From assembly GCF_006716865.1 (NCBI RefSeq), contig NZ_VFPT01000001.1, forward strand, positions 516,001 to 580,000: DNA of 64,000 nucleotides, in the 5' to 3' direction. The translations under genes and the position numbers were made by a program. Below are positions 9,550-17,900 of this stretch, piece by piece; positions within the stretch are counted from its first letter, which is position 1, and each line of letters begins with the position of its first letter. The notes below the pieces were generated by a model that saw only the letters and a list, made by a program, of their open reading frames with translations, was not told the origin of the DNA and ran no database searches. This stretch comes from Roseinatronobacter monicus (GTDB lineage: Bacteria > Pseudomonadota > Alphaproteobacteria > Rhodobacterales > Rhodobacteraceae).

Positions 9550-10278
9550 TTACCCGGTTTCGTGCAACAGCAGCTTTTGCTCTTCGATCAGGTGCAGCTT
9601 GATGAATTCGACCGCCGCTTCCACATCGCGCGATGCGATGGCGTTGAACAGCGTGTTGTAGCGTTTCTGATACCCTTCGATCCGGTCAGGGGTCAGGTGT
9701 CGCCGCATCAGGGCGGTGCGGAAGCTCTGGCGGCAAACCGTGATCGTCAACTCGTAACAGGTTTCCAGTAGCGGGTTGCGCGTGCCTTGGGCGATCTTGC
9801 GATAAAACGCCTCTTCGCAGGACACAAAAGCGTTTACATCGGTGCGCACCTGCTCAATGCGCGAGACGATGCCGTCCAGCTCGTCCAGATCAAGCGGACT
9901 CATGTTGATGGTGGCAAGACGCACCATTTCCGGCTCGATGATGCTGCGCACGACCAGATGGTCTAGTGGACTGGTCCGCTCGGCCACGCTGTCAGGCTCG
10001 TTCTGGGGTTCAGGTTCGGCACGCCATGTCACGAAACTGCCGCTTCCGGGTCTGCGCCGGATCACCTTGTGGCTTTCCAGCACATCCAGCGCCTCGCGCA
10101 CTGTATTGCGTGATACACCCAGATCAGCAGCAAGCGAGCGTTCGCTGGGCAGGCGTGTGTCGACCGGATATTCCTCGGATTTGATCTTGGCAAACAGCGT
10201 GTCGATGACGACCTGAACCGTGCCCCCAACGGAATACCCCGAAATGTCGTTTGCATCCAGCCTGATGGTCATGCGCAT
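9550..10278 (-). CDS. GntR/FadR family transcriptional regulator
   Basis: A 242-residue regulator. The N-terminal winged helix (LPSERSLAADLGVSRNTVREALDVLESHKVIRRRPGSGSFV) is followed by an all-helical FCD effector domain with conserved R, E and H residues (LVVRSIIEPEMVRLA, FYRKIAQGTRNPLLE, HLIEEQKLLLHE). The start is set at MRMTIRLD because AAGGGTGAG lies six bases upstream; a longer frame has no such site. It is convergent with the binding-fold gene (3-bp gap) and precedes the amt gene tail. Effector is unknown; FadR-type regulators usually sense a carboxylate. Confidence 0.9.
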   Translation of the reverse strand: MRMTIRLDANDISGYSVGGTVQVVIDTLFAKIKSEEYPVDTRLPSERSLAADLGVSRNTVREALDVLESHKVIRRRPGSGSFVTWRAEPEPQNEPDSVAERTSPLDHLVVRSIIEPEMVRLATINMSPLDLDELDGIVSRIEQVRTDVNAFVSCEEAFYRKIAQGTRNPLLETCYELTITVCRQSFRTALMRRHLTPDRIEGYQKRYNTLFNAIASRDVEAAVEFIKLHLIEEQKLLLHETG

Positions 10279-10453
10279 ACTCACCCTTATACTGCCCCAG
10301 TCTACACAAGCCCGCACCTGTTGCACAAGCATCAGGATCGTCGCGGGCAGGTGGCAGGGTTTCGACATAATGCGGTGGGCAGAGAAACTCCAGTGATCTG
10401 GCGCATTTAAACGACCGCCCCGGCGCGCAAGGTCCGGGGCGGCATGTCAGGGG

Positions 10454-11824
10454 TTACTCGCCGGGCGTCAGCACAATCGCATCGCCATCATGCTCCACAT
10501 CCCAGTTCCGCTTGTCCAACCCGTCTGCCTGTGCGTCTTCGTCCACGCGCAGCCCGATGGTTTTTTCCAGGATCAGCCCCACAACCAGCGCGGTCAGCGC
10601 CCCTGCACCGATACAGGCCAGAGTGCCCACAAGCTGCATGACAATCCCGATCTGGCCGTGCTGAAACGCATAGGCCCCTTCTTCTATGCCCAGATAGCCG
10701 CCACGCGGTGTGCCTGCCTTGAAGATGCCCAGCATGATCAGCCCGTACGACCCCGCGCCCAGAAACAGCGGGAAGAGTTTGTGCTCGTCAATCCCGCGCT
10801 TGAGGGTGAACTCATACACCGCCCATGCCGCAAAGGGCGCGCCAAGTGCCACAATGAACATCTGCCACGGCAGATAGACATCAAAGCCCGACGCCCCGGC
10901 GACATAGCCCGCCAATGGCCCCAGCAATGTATACGCATAGTTGCGCGTCTTATACGCGATCAGCAGGCCAGACAGCGCACCACCGGCCCATGCCAGCCCG
11001 TAATTGTTGAACGCAATACCCACGCTTGTGTTGGCCATGGTGACGCTGACGGCCAGCGCTTCAGGGTCGAAAAAGAACAGACAGGACAGAATGACCATCG
11101 GCAGGCCTGCAAAGATGGTCATCAGCCCGGTTGCCGCCAGCCCGATGCTGGGGGCATTGTAGCTGGGAACCTTGGGGTGGGGGGCAAACATGCCGGGGCG
11201 TGCGCCAAGGCGCGGCACCAGCACAAGCGCCATGCCTGCCGGGAACAGATAGACAAACCCCACCCCGAAAAAGTCGTGAAAGCCCGGATTGGTCAGCGGG
11301 CCGACAGATCCCCATGTCGCCCAGCTCAGCGCCGAAGACGCCAGCGTCGCGGCAATGCACAAGATGAAATAGGCCGCCGCCTTCATCCGTTCGGCCACTG
11401 CGAAATGCAGCAACACATTGATGATCCCGGCAAAGCAGGCCAGAAAGAAGACGAAGATCTGAAAATTGTTCAGACCCGGAAAGACATCGGGCGAAACGTC
11501 GTGCGCGCGCGCATTCAACATGCCGCCGCCCATCCACCAATCCGCGATGGAATCGCCCAGTGTGGCGTCCTCGATGATGTAATATTGCGCGGCCCATAGC
11601 GAAAAGCCGATCAGAAAATACACTGTAAAGCCTATGAAGAAGCCCATCAGCTTCTCCACAGTCGAGGTCAGCAGGTTCTTATGCCGCGTGGTGCCGGCGT
11701 CAATCATTAGCAAGCCGACAACAACCATGATGGCACCGACAGTGCCCGAGGCATAGACGAGGTTTTGTACAAGTGAGTTCAGACTGACCTGATCAGCATG
11801 AACCGCTGCAAGGTTAAGCGACAT
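10454..11824 (-). CDS. Amt-family transporter lacking both pore histidines
   Basis: A 456-residue, about 11-TM ammonium-transporter-family protein ending in the canonical GLRVDEDAQADGLD tail. Aligned by eye to E. coli AmtB, the VAERMK and WATWGS segments fit. But the position of pore His168 (AmtB DFAGGTVVH) is Tyr here (DFFGVGFVY), and that of His318 (FGVHG) is Phe (FPLFLG). Asp160 and Trp148 equivalents remain. No GlnK gene adjoins. The start MSLNLAAV is chosen over an upstream frame by family fit. In a TMA/DMA island it may move methylamine or ammonium, or act as a sensor. The family call is secure; the substrate is not. Confidence 0.85.
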   Translation of the reverse strand: MSLNLAAVHADQVSLNSLVQNLVYASGTVGAIMVVVGLLMIDAGTTRHKNLLTSTVEKLMGFFIGFTVYFLIGFSLWAAQYYIIEDATLGDSIADWWMGGGMLNARAHDVSPDVFPGLNNFQIFVFFLACFAGIINVLLHFAVAERMKAAAYFILCIAATLASSALSWATWGSVGPLTNPGFHDFFGVGFVYLFPAGMALVLVPRLGARPGMFAPHPKVPSYNAPSIGLAATGLMTIFAGLPMVILSCLFFFDPEALAVSVTMANTSVGIAFNNYGLAWAGGALSGLLIAYKTRNYAYTLLGPLAGYVAGASGFDVYLPWQMFIVALGAPFAAWAVYEFTLKRGIDEHKLFPLFLGAGSYGLIMLGIFKAGTPRGGYLGIEEGAYAFQHGQIGIVMQLVGTLACIGAGALTALVVGLILEKTIGLRVDEDAQADGLDKRNWDVEHDGDAIVLTPGE

Positions 11825-11909
11825 GAGTGTCTCCCTGTCCCGTTGGTTTCTGAAGTCTTGGGCGTTTGCGCCCTTTGGCCTGCACCAGCAGAAAGCCGTT
11901 CCACCGGGA

Positions 11910-12056
11910 CTGGTCTTGTTTGGTTCTCGCTGGTTGCGCGTCGCAGCAAGAACTCTCAAATTCTGACTGAAATATCCCAAATCCCAAAGAATATTTTGCA
12001 TTAAAAGAATATATTTTTCTTAATAATTGAAAATATGCAGTGATTTGGTGCAGTTT
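11910..12056 (-). promoter_or_regulatory. amt control region: phased TGGT repeats, AT-rich block, TTGGTGCAGTTT box
   Basis: In the 422-bp gap (11825-12246), three TGGT units start at 11911, 11921 and 11931, an exact 10-bp period. An AT-rich near-palindrome (TAAAAGAATATATTTTTCTT) sits around 12002-12021, and TTGGTGCAGTTT at 12045-12056. The same three elements in the same order occur before dmmD. The AT-rich block may hold the promoter, which would put the repeats in the 5' leader. The rest of the gap holds a dispersed repeat near 12190 and nothing else recognised. Confidence 0.5.
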
Positions 12057-12186
12057 GGACCGGACCAGTTGGGTAAATCGGCGCGGAGGCGGCCAAAACT
12101 GCGAAAACATACATGGCGCGCGAATCATCATGCGCTGCGTTCGGTTGTGGGTCGTGAACCCTTGGGCATACCTAAACCGCAGCCCC

Positions 12187-12219
12187 CATTTTCTTGCCGG
12201 AGATACTCAAAATTCCGGC
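12187..12219 (-). repeat. Dispersed terminator-tail repeat, copy 1
   Basis: On the minus strand this reads TTTGAGTAT, three variable bases, then GGCAAGAAAATG, embedded in a 6-bp stem (GCCGGA/TCCGGC). It lies 28-60 bp beyond the stop of the GlxA-type regulator and shares about 22 of 25 bases with copies at 29686 and 44677. Probably part of a transcription end signal. Confidence 0.5.
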
Positions 12220-12246
12220 ACTAAAAACCTGGTCCACACGCGGCGT

Positions 12247-13302
12247 TCAGTGCTGCGTTCCAAGCTGCGGCGTGGCCGAGGGCAGCGGGGCATTGCCTTG
12301 GACGCGAAACATGTTGATCTTGCGGCGGTCTTCGTCCGGCGACAGGCCGAAGATCTCTGCGTAGCGCTGGCGGAACGGGCTTGCCGTGGTGTATCCGACC
12401 GCTTGCGCAATCTCGCGCATAGAGCGGTTGGAATACATCACCAATTGCCGCGCAGATGTCATGCGCAGCGTGTGGTAATAGGCAAGCGGGCTTTTGCCTG
12501 TCAGCTTTTTGAACAGCCGTTCCAGATGGCGCGGCGAGATCGTGATCTGCTCGCAGATATCTGCAATGCAGATCGGGTCTTCCAGATTCTCCGACATCAA
12601 CCGCATGGCGCTGGCGACGGGGTCGGGCAGCATGTCGGACGTTGTCGCAACCTGCATGGCTGGTATTTTCTGGCGCACACCCTCGCCCCGCACCAACGGA
12701 TGCTGAAACCAGCAGGCCACTTCGGTCATGACCTCAGAGCCCAGTTTGTGATCAATCAGCATCAGCGCGAAATCGAAACCGGCGGCCGCACCGGAAATCG
12801 TCACGCGGCGTCGGTCGGGCATGATCACTTCATCCGTTGTCGCGTGGGTCGGAAATTCATCAGCGAATGCCGCCGCATAACACCAATGCACCGAGGTGAC
12901 ATGCCCCTCCATCAGGCCAGCGCGGGCCAGCGGGAACACCCCGCCGCTGACCCCGCCCAGAGTGGCGCCATGGCGCTCCATCATGCGCAAGGCGCCGTTA
13001 CTGGCGCGCGGGTTGGCAAATTTTGCATCCGGTGGGCTGAGGACGATCAGATAATCAATGGCTTCGGCGGCGGCCAAATTTATCGCGGGGTGGAATGTCA
13101 CCATCGCGCTGCTCTCGACCGCGCCGCCCGTCTCGGAAATCAATGTCCATCGAAACGCCTGTGTGTCCGCGATCTCATTGGCCGCGCGCAATGGCTCGAT
13201 CATCGAGGTCAGGCACGCCATGGGAAAGCCCGGCATAATCAGGAATCCCAGATGAATATGATCATTTTCGTTGCTTCGGGTTATACTCTTGTGAAACATC
13301 AT
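12247..13302 (-). CDS. GlxA family transcriptional regulator (DJ-1/PfpI fold plus AraC HTH)
   Basis: A 351-residue regulator. Residues about 15-190 form a DJ-1/PfpI-like domain (HLGFLIMPGFPMACL, LGGVSGGVFPLARAG). Residues about 230-330 form an AraC-type double HTH (ISPRHLERLFKKLTGKSPLAYY, MREIAQAVGYTTASPFRQRYAEIFG). The nucleophile-elbow position is Ser, not Cys, so it is a sensory rather than enzymatic domain. AAAGGGAGTGGG precedes the start. GlxA-type proteins such as GbdR and CdhR govern betaine, dimethylglycine and carnitine breakdown, so control of the adjacent methylamine genes is plausible. It is divergent from the XRE-cupin gene (65-bp gap). Confidence 0.9.
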   Translation of the reverse strand: MMFHKSITRSNENDHIHLGFLIMPGFPMACLTSMIEPLRAANEIADTQAFRWTLISETGGAVESSAMVTFHPAINLAAAEAIDYLIVLSPPDAKFANPRASNGALRMMERHGATLGGVSGGVFPLARAGLMEGHVTSVHWCYAAAFADEFPTHATTDEVIMPDRRRVTISGAAAGFDFALMLIDHKLGSEVMTEVACWFQHPLVRGEGVRQKIPAMQVATTSDMLPDPVASAMRLMSENLEDPICIADICEQITISPRHLERLFKKLTGKSPLAYYHTLRMTSARQLVMYSNRSMREIAQAVGYTTASPFRQRYAEIFGLSPDEDRRKINMFRVQGNAPLPSATPQLGTQH

Positions 13303-13367
13303 CCCACTCCCTTTGCTCGGACGCGGTCATCATGGGGAAAAAACAGCACCATTTTCACGGAGCCAGC

Positions 13368-14021
13368 ATGCCTCAGGCAGTGAAGCAAACCGACAGCAAG
13401 ACGACGTTCAGCCAAGACCCCCACCGTATCCGTGATGAACGCGAAAAGGTGCTGGAGGTGGCGATTGGCCGCGAAGTGCGCGCCTTTCGGCGTCAGAAAA
13501 GTATCACTGTCGCAGAACTGGCCGCGCTGACAGGGCTGTCCATCGGCATGTTGTCCAAGATCGAGAATGGTAACACCTCGCCCTCGCTGACCACCTTGCA
13601 GACGCTTGCGCATGCGTTGAGTGTGCCGCTGACATCTTTCTTTCGTGGCTTTGAGGAGCATCGTGAAGCGGTGCATACCAAAGCAGGCGAGGGGGTCGAG
13701 ATTGAGCGCGCGGGCACGCGGGCGGGGCATCAATACAACCTGCTCGGCCATATCGGGGCCAATGCCAGCGGTGTCATGGTGGAACCCTATCTGATCACCC
13801 TCAGCACCAGCTCTGACATTTTTCCAACATTTCAGCATGGCGGGATCGAGACGATTTATATGCTGGAAGGCGAATTGCTGTATCGCCACAGCGACCAGCT
13901 TTATCATTTGCGACCTGGCGACACTTTGTTCTTTGACGCAGATTCCCCGCATGGCCCCGAAGGGCTGGAAAAGCTGCCAGCGCGCTATCTGTCGATTATT
14001 GCCTACCCGCAAAACGGCTGA
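13368..14021 (+). CDS. XRE family regulator with C-terminal cupin
   Basis: A 217-residue protein: HTH of the lambda-Cro/XRE type at about residues 28-82 (VAELAALTGLSIGMLSKIENGNTSPSLTTLQTL), then a small cupin (about 140-210) with IETIYMLEGELLYRH and DADSPHGPEG. The start follows CGGAG by five bases. This architecture is common for regulators of amine, polyamine and amino acid catabolism (PuuR-like). It is convergent with dmmC (1-bp gap) and divergent from the GlxA-type regulator, so it is a good candidate regulator of dmm genes. Ligand unknown. Confidence 0.9.
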   Translation: MPQAVKQTDSKTTFSQDPHRIRDEREKVLEVAIGREVRAFRRQKSITVAELAALTGLSIGMLSKIENGNTSPSLTTLQTLAHALSVPLTSFFRGFEEHREAVHTKAGEGVEIERAGTRAGHQYNLLGHIGANASGVMVEPYLITLSTSSDIFPTFQHGGIETIYMLEGELLYRHSDQLYHLRPGDTLFFDADSPHGPEGLEKLPARYLSIIAYPQNG

Positions 14022-14022
14022 C

Positions 14023-15090
14023 CTATGTCTCAAGCGGCGGCTCGGTGTCCAGATCGGGCCAGATACCGGGTGACGTGGGCTTGCCGTCATCATATTGCGA
14101 CAGGTACTCAAGGATCAGCGGTCGGTTGCGGATGAAGCCTTTATAGCTGGCCAGATCTTCGGGCAGATCGCGGATCACACGGTGCAAGCGGCGGCCCCAT
14201 TTGGGCACCGTCACCAGATCGTCCAGCGCAATCAGGTAGCATCGGATCGGAAACACCAGCGCGTTGGAACGCGGCAGGCGGTAGAACGTCTGCAATTCCA
14301 CCCGCAAATGTTGTTTACGCCCGATATTCTCTGGCGTCAGCGTGGTCTTTTGCACACCCCATTTGTGATAATTCTCTGGGCTTGTGTCCAGCAACGGGTT
14401 GACCGTCATGGTCCAGTTCAGCCGCCGCGCGGGGCTGCCTTGCTGGATATTGAGCAGGAATTTCAGCGCGCGTTTGAACACACCCATTTCATGCGCCCGT
14501 GGCACCGGCGCGTGCCATTCAAAGAAATTCATGCCGATGTCGAAATCCAGCGACCAGTCGGCCTGTGTCGTAATCATACCTGCATCCATCCACAGGTTGT
14601 TTTCGCGCTGGTCCAGCACAGCGAAATCGCCCTGACTTTGGCGGGTGATGTATTCCATCGGCCCATAAGGCAGGCTGGCGTCATCCATGAAGGTGAATGT
14701 GTCATCAATGCCCAAGGGCTTGTTGATCCAGCGCCATGTGTCGCCCTTGCGATGCAGCTCGAACAAATCGGGGTAGTCTTCGGATTTGCTGACCATGATC
14801 AGCTCCAACAAGTCCCAGCCTGCAAGGGTCATATGCGGCAGGGACTGGCAGCGCAGCGGGTCCTCAGCCAGAACAAGCGCACGGTCGCGCATCTCTGATA
14901 TGTAATGCTCGTCCACATCGAAGCGCTTTTCATAGACTGATCCCGCAGGCCCGCCCCGATGCTGTTCCATATTGACCGAATACATGTAGCTGTCTTCGTG
15001 GAACGGAAAGGGAAATCGCCTGATCGCCCAGTCCGAATTGCGGAAGGTATAATCGTCGCGGAAAGTCTCGTCGTTGAACTGAATGGTCAT
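14023..15090 (-). CDS. dmmC: Dimethylamine monooxygenase, haem-dependent oxidative N-demethylase subunit (DUF3445 type)
   Basis: A 355-residue cytoplasmic protein of the DUF3445 / haem-dependent oxidative N-demethylase family. Segments seen include FPFHEDSYMYSVNMEQH, DLLELIMVSKSEDYPDLF, NWTMTVNPLLDTSPENYHKWG, LRVELQTFYRLPRSNALVFPIRCYL and the C-terminal YKGFIRNRPLILEYL. It is the last gene of the four-gene operon, 15 bp after the reductase. With the two upstream subunits it should oxidise dimethylamine to methylamine plus formaldehyde. Subunit letters follow the dmmDABC order I recall from Ruegeria and Pseudomonas mendocina; other papers call this the alpha subunit. Confidence 0.85.
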   Translation of the reverse strand: MTIQFNDETFRDDYTFRNSDWAIRRFPFPFHEDSYMYSVNMEQHRGGPAGSVYEKRFDVDEHYISEMRDRALVLAEDPLRCQSLPHMTLAGWDLLELIMVSKSEDYPDLFELHRKGDTWRWINKPLGIDDTFTFMDDASLPYGPMEYITRQSQGDFAVLDQRENNLWMDAGMITTQADWSLDFDIGMNFFEWHAPVPRAHEMGVFKRALKFLLNIQQGSPARRLNWTMTVNPLLDTSPENYHKWGVQKTTLTPENIGRKQHLRVELQTFYRLPRSNALVFPIRCYLIALDDLVTVPKWGRRLHRVIRDLPEDLASYKGFIRNRPLILEYLSQYDDGKPTSPGIWPDLDTEPPLET

Positions 15091-15105
15091 TCCGGCATCT
15101 CCCTG

Positions 15106-16071
15106 TTAGCGGTCCAGCACCAGTGTCTTGCCTTCAAAGCGGCTGACACAGGGCATGATCTTTTCACCGCTGGCATGTTCGTCTTCATCTAGCCAGTGAT
15201 CGTTGTGCAGTAGCGTGCCGTCATGGCGCATGACGCGGGTCTCGCACTGCCCGCAAGCCCCGCCGCGACACATATAAGGCGCATCCACGCCCGCGCGTTC
15301 AATCGCTTCCAGCAGGCTTTCATGTTCACCCACGCGCACGGTCTTGCGGGATGCGGCGAGTTCCACCTCAAAGGGCTTGCCGGATTGCGGGGCCAGAAAT
15401 TCCTCGTAATGCACGGCTGTTTCGGGCCAGCCCAGATCGGCGGCGGTGCCCAAGACCCAGTCGATCATGCCGCGCGGACCGCAGATATAGACATGTGTGC
15501 CAAGGGGTTGGCCGCGCAAAAGATCGGCCAGCGCAATACGCTCGTCCTGATCGTCATGATAGACATGCACTTGCGACGGGTGGCGGGTGGTCAGATCATC
15601 GGCATAGCTGGCAAGTGCTGCATTGCGCACCGCATAGTGCAACTCGAACCGCCCAGCGATCCGCTCAAGCTGCCGGATTTGCGACAGGAACGGTGTGATC
15701 CCGATGCCGCCCGCGATCATCAGATGCTTCTTTGCGGTCAGGTCCAGCGCGAACAGATTGATCGGGTAGCTGATGACCATACGGTCGCCCACCTGCACCT
15801 TGTCATGCAGAAAGATGGACCCGCCGCGCCCTTGATCGTCGCGCCGCACCGAGATGGCGTAATGGCTGGGGTCCATCGGATCGGACATCAGCGAATAGGG
15901 GTTCAGCCGCGTTTTCGCGCCGTCCTGCATTTCGACAACTGTATGCGCGCCACCCGAGAAAGGGGGTAAACTGCCCCCCTCGGCATGCTGGAACTCAAAC
16001 CGTGTGACCAGATCGTTCAGCGGCACTTTGGCGGTGACGATGACGGGGATTTTCTGTGTGCCAGCACTCAT
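15106..16071 (-). CDS. dmmB: Dimethylamine monooxygenase reductase (phthalate-dioxygenase-reductase type)
   Basis: A 321-residue electron-transfer flavoprotein. The N-terminal flavin domain has RLNPYSLMSDP (flavin binding), the NAD(P) domain has MIAGGIGITPFLSQIRQL and YICGPRGMIDWV, and a C-terminal plant-type [2Fe-2S] domain has YMCRGGACGQCETRV plus a distal Cys in IMPCVSRF. It carries electrons from NAD(P)H to the haem subunit. Its start overlaps the stop of the preceding dmmA by 4 bp (ATGA), implying translational coupling. Confidence 0.9.
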   Translation of the reverse strand: MSAGTQKIPVIVTAKVPLNDLVTRFEFQHAEGGSLPPFSGGAHTVVEMQDGAKTRLNPYSLMSDPMDPSHYAISVRRDDQGRGGSIFLHDKVQVGDRMVISYPINLFALDLTAKKHLMIAGGIGITPFLSQIRQLERIAGRFELHYAVRNAALASYADDLTTRHPSQVHVYHDDQDERIALADLLRGQPLGTHVYICGPRGMIDWVLGTAADLGWPETAVHYEEFLAPQSGKPFEVELAASRKTVRVGEHESLLEAIERAGVDAPYMCRGGACGQCETRVMRHDGTLLHNDHWLDEDEHASGEKIMPCVSRFEGKTLVLDR

Positions 16072-16676
16072 TTATACAATTCCACGGGTTCAGGGACTTC
16101 GCCGGGGTCTTCGGCATCGATGCACACGCCCTGAAAGGCGGCCAGCCTGCGCGAATAGTGATCGCGCACAAACAGGTTCAGCCCGCAATGGCTGCACACA
16201 AACGGGTCGGTCATCACCTCCTCGGTGATCCCCTTGCAGTGCACACATTGCACCCGCCGCGCGACTGATCCGCGATGCTCGGACTGGATCGCCGCCATGG
16301 GAATGCCCGCCTGCAAGGCCTCGCGCATGGCCTGCCCGATCAGCCCTTCGGTGCCTGCCAGATAAATCTGCGCGCCCATGACCGTGTCGGAAAGTACGCG
16401 CCGGATGCGCTGGACCGTCGCCGGATAGCTGGGGCCGATATGCAGGATGGCAGGTTTTGTGGCGCGCAGTTTGTCGGCAAGTGCGTCGCCGGTATGGCGC
16501 GGAATAAAGATGACATGCGCCTGTGCCATAATCTCGGGCGCGGTGGCGGCCAGATCCAGCAAAGCCTCTGCGCCTTCGGCATCGGCAATCATCAGATGTT
16601 GCGCGGCCTTGCGCGGGGCAAGTGTGCCATAAACAGGCCGACTGGGTATGGACGGGGGAAAGGTAAACCTGCTCAT
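16068..16676 (-). CDS. dmmA: Dimethylamine monooxygenase small subunit with C-terminal zinc ribbon
   Basis: A 202-residue protein. The first about 140 residues resemble a flavodoxin-reductase-like alpha/beta fold (HLMIADAEGAEALLDL, VIFIPRHTGDALADKL, GAQIYLAGTEGLIGQAM). The C-terminus carries two CxxC knuckles (CVHCKG and CSHCGLN), a zinc ribbon, then a final Cys. It fits the DmmA family by position between dmmD and dmmB and by the zinc-ribbon tail. It is not recognisable as an enzyme alone. The start at MSRFTFPP lies 72 bp after dmmD. Confidence 0.82.
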   Translation of the reverse strand: MSRFTFPPSIPSRPVYGTLAPRKAAQHLMIADAEGAEALLDLAATAPEIMAQAHVIFIPRHTGDALADKLRATKPAILHIGPSYPATVQRIRRVLSDTVMGAQIYLAGTEGLIGQAMREALQAGIPMAAIQSEHRGSVARRVQCVHCKGITEEVMTDPFVCSHCGLNLFVRDHYSRRLAAFQGVCIDAEDPGEVPEPVELYK

Positions 16677-16748
16677 TCGGGCATCACTCCTCTGCGGTCT
16701 GCGTGTGAAAAGGGCGCGGCCCCGATAGGTGCCGCGCCCGGATCTGTC

Positions 16749-17885
16749 TTAGCCCTTGGCCGTGCGACGCTTCTTGTCGGGGTCATAGAAGGGCATGGAA
16801 TGGGCAACGCATGGAATTTCGCCGTCCGAGTTCTTGACCACCATTGCGGTGCCATCGACAGCGCACTCCACCGGCATACGGGCAATGCCCACATTGTGCT
16901 TGTTGAGCGAGGAATACATGCCCACTGTCACAACACCGACCTGCTTGCCGTCTTTTAGCAGCGCGGCCCCTTCCTCGGCGGGGGTGGTGCCTTCCAGCTT
17001 CACACCGTAAATCTTGAAGCGCTCCTTGCCCTTCAGGCGGTAATGCTCTTCTGCGCCGCGAAAGCCGGTCTTGCCTTTGGAGACTGTGAAATCAAGGCCC
17101 AACTCCCAGAGCGTATCGCCGCATTTCTCATCCTCGAACGGGTATTGGTCCGAGTTGTCGTAGGGGTAGAACAGCAGATAGCTTTCGGCCCGCAACAGAT
17201 CGAGCGTGGTAAAGCGCGTGGGAATAATGCCCATAGGCGCACCCTTCTCAACCAGTGCATCCCAAATCGCCACGGCATCCTGCGCGCGGCAAAAAATCTC
17301 GTACCCGCGCTCGCCCGTGTAGCCGGTGCGCGAAATCATGACAGGTTTATCCCACAGCATGGTTTGCACATGCGCGAAATAGGCCAGATCGCGGATACCC
17401 GGCACGCCTTGGGCTTCCAGAAAATCCACCGCCATCGGCCCTTGCAGAGAAATGTCATGCAGGTTGTCGTCAAAGCGGATGTCCACATCACGCCCCATCG
17501 CGGCCATGGTCAGTTGCTCGTGGCCTTGCCCCGCGCCATGCACAACCATATAGGCGTTCGGTCCTGTGCGGTAGATCACGCAGTCATCGATGAACTTGCC
17601 TTCGTCATTGAGCATCGTCGCGTAGGAACTGCGCCCCGGCTTGATCTTGTCGGCATTGCGCGTGGTCGCGCGGTCGATCACATGGAACGCGTGTGGCCCC
17701 ACCACATGCACTTTCTTGAGGCCCGACACATCCATGAACCCGGCCTTGGTGCGGATGGCGATGTATTCTTCTTCCTGATCCTTGTCGTAGCTCCATGCCG
17801 TGCCCATACCGGACCAGTCTTCCAACGCCGAGCCCATGGCCCGGTGCCGATCCGCCAGCGCCGAAAATCGCCAAGATGTTGTCAT
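16749..17885 (-). CDS. dmmD: GcvT-like, tetrahydrofolate-linked aminomethyltransferase
   Basis: A 378-residue GcvT/aminomethyltransferase-fold protein: N-terminal folate-binding lobe (DVSGLKKVHVVGPHAFHVIDRATTR, DEGKFIDDCVIYRTG), the GYTGERGYEIFC motif, TTLDLLRAESYLLFYPYD, and the C-terminal barrel. GGGAGAGGTGAC directly precedes MTTSWRF, fixing the start. As first gene of dmmDABC it probably traps the formaldehyde released by demethylation as methylene-THF. DmdA or glycine-cleavage T protein are alternatives, but the context argues against both. Four 10-bp repeats lie immediately upstream. Confidence 0.85.
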   Translation of the reverse strand: MTTSWRFSALADRHRAMGSALEDWSGMGTAWSYDKDQEEEYIAIRTKAGFMDVSGLKKVHVVGPHAFHVIDRATTRNADKIKPGRSSYATMLNDEGKFIDDCVIYRTGPNAYMVVHGAGQGHEQLTMAAMGRDVDIRFDDNLHDISLQGPMAVDFLEAQGVPGIRDLAYFAHVQTMLWDKPVMISRTGYTGERGYEIFCRAQDAVAIWDALVEKGAPMGIIPTRFTTLDLLRAESYLLFYPYDNSDQYPFEDEKCGDTLWELGLDFTVSKGKTGFRGAEEHYRLKGKERFKIYGVKLEGTTPAEEGAALLKDGKQVGVVTVGMYSSLNKHNVGIARMPVECAVDGTAMVVKNSDGEIPCVAHSMPFYDPDKKRRTAKG

Positions 17886-17900
17886 GTCACCTCTCCCTGT

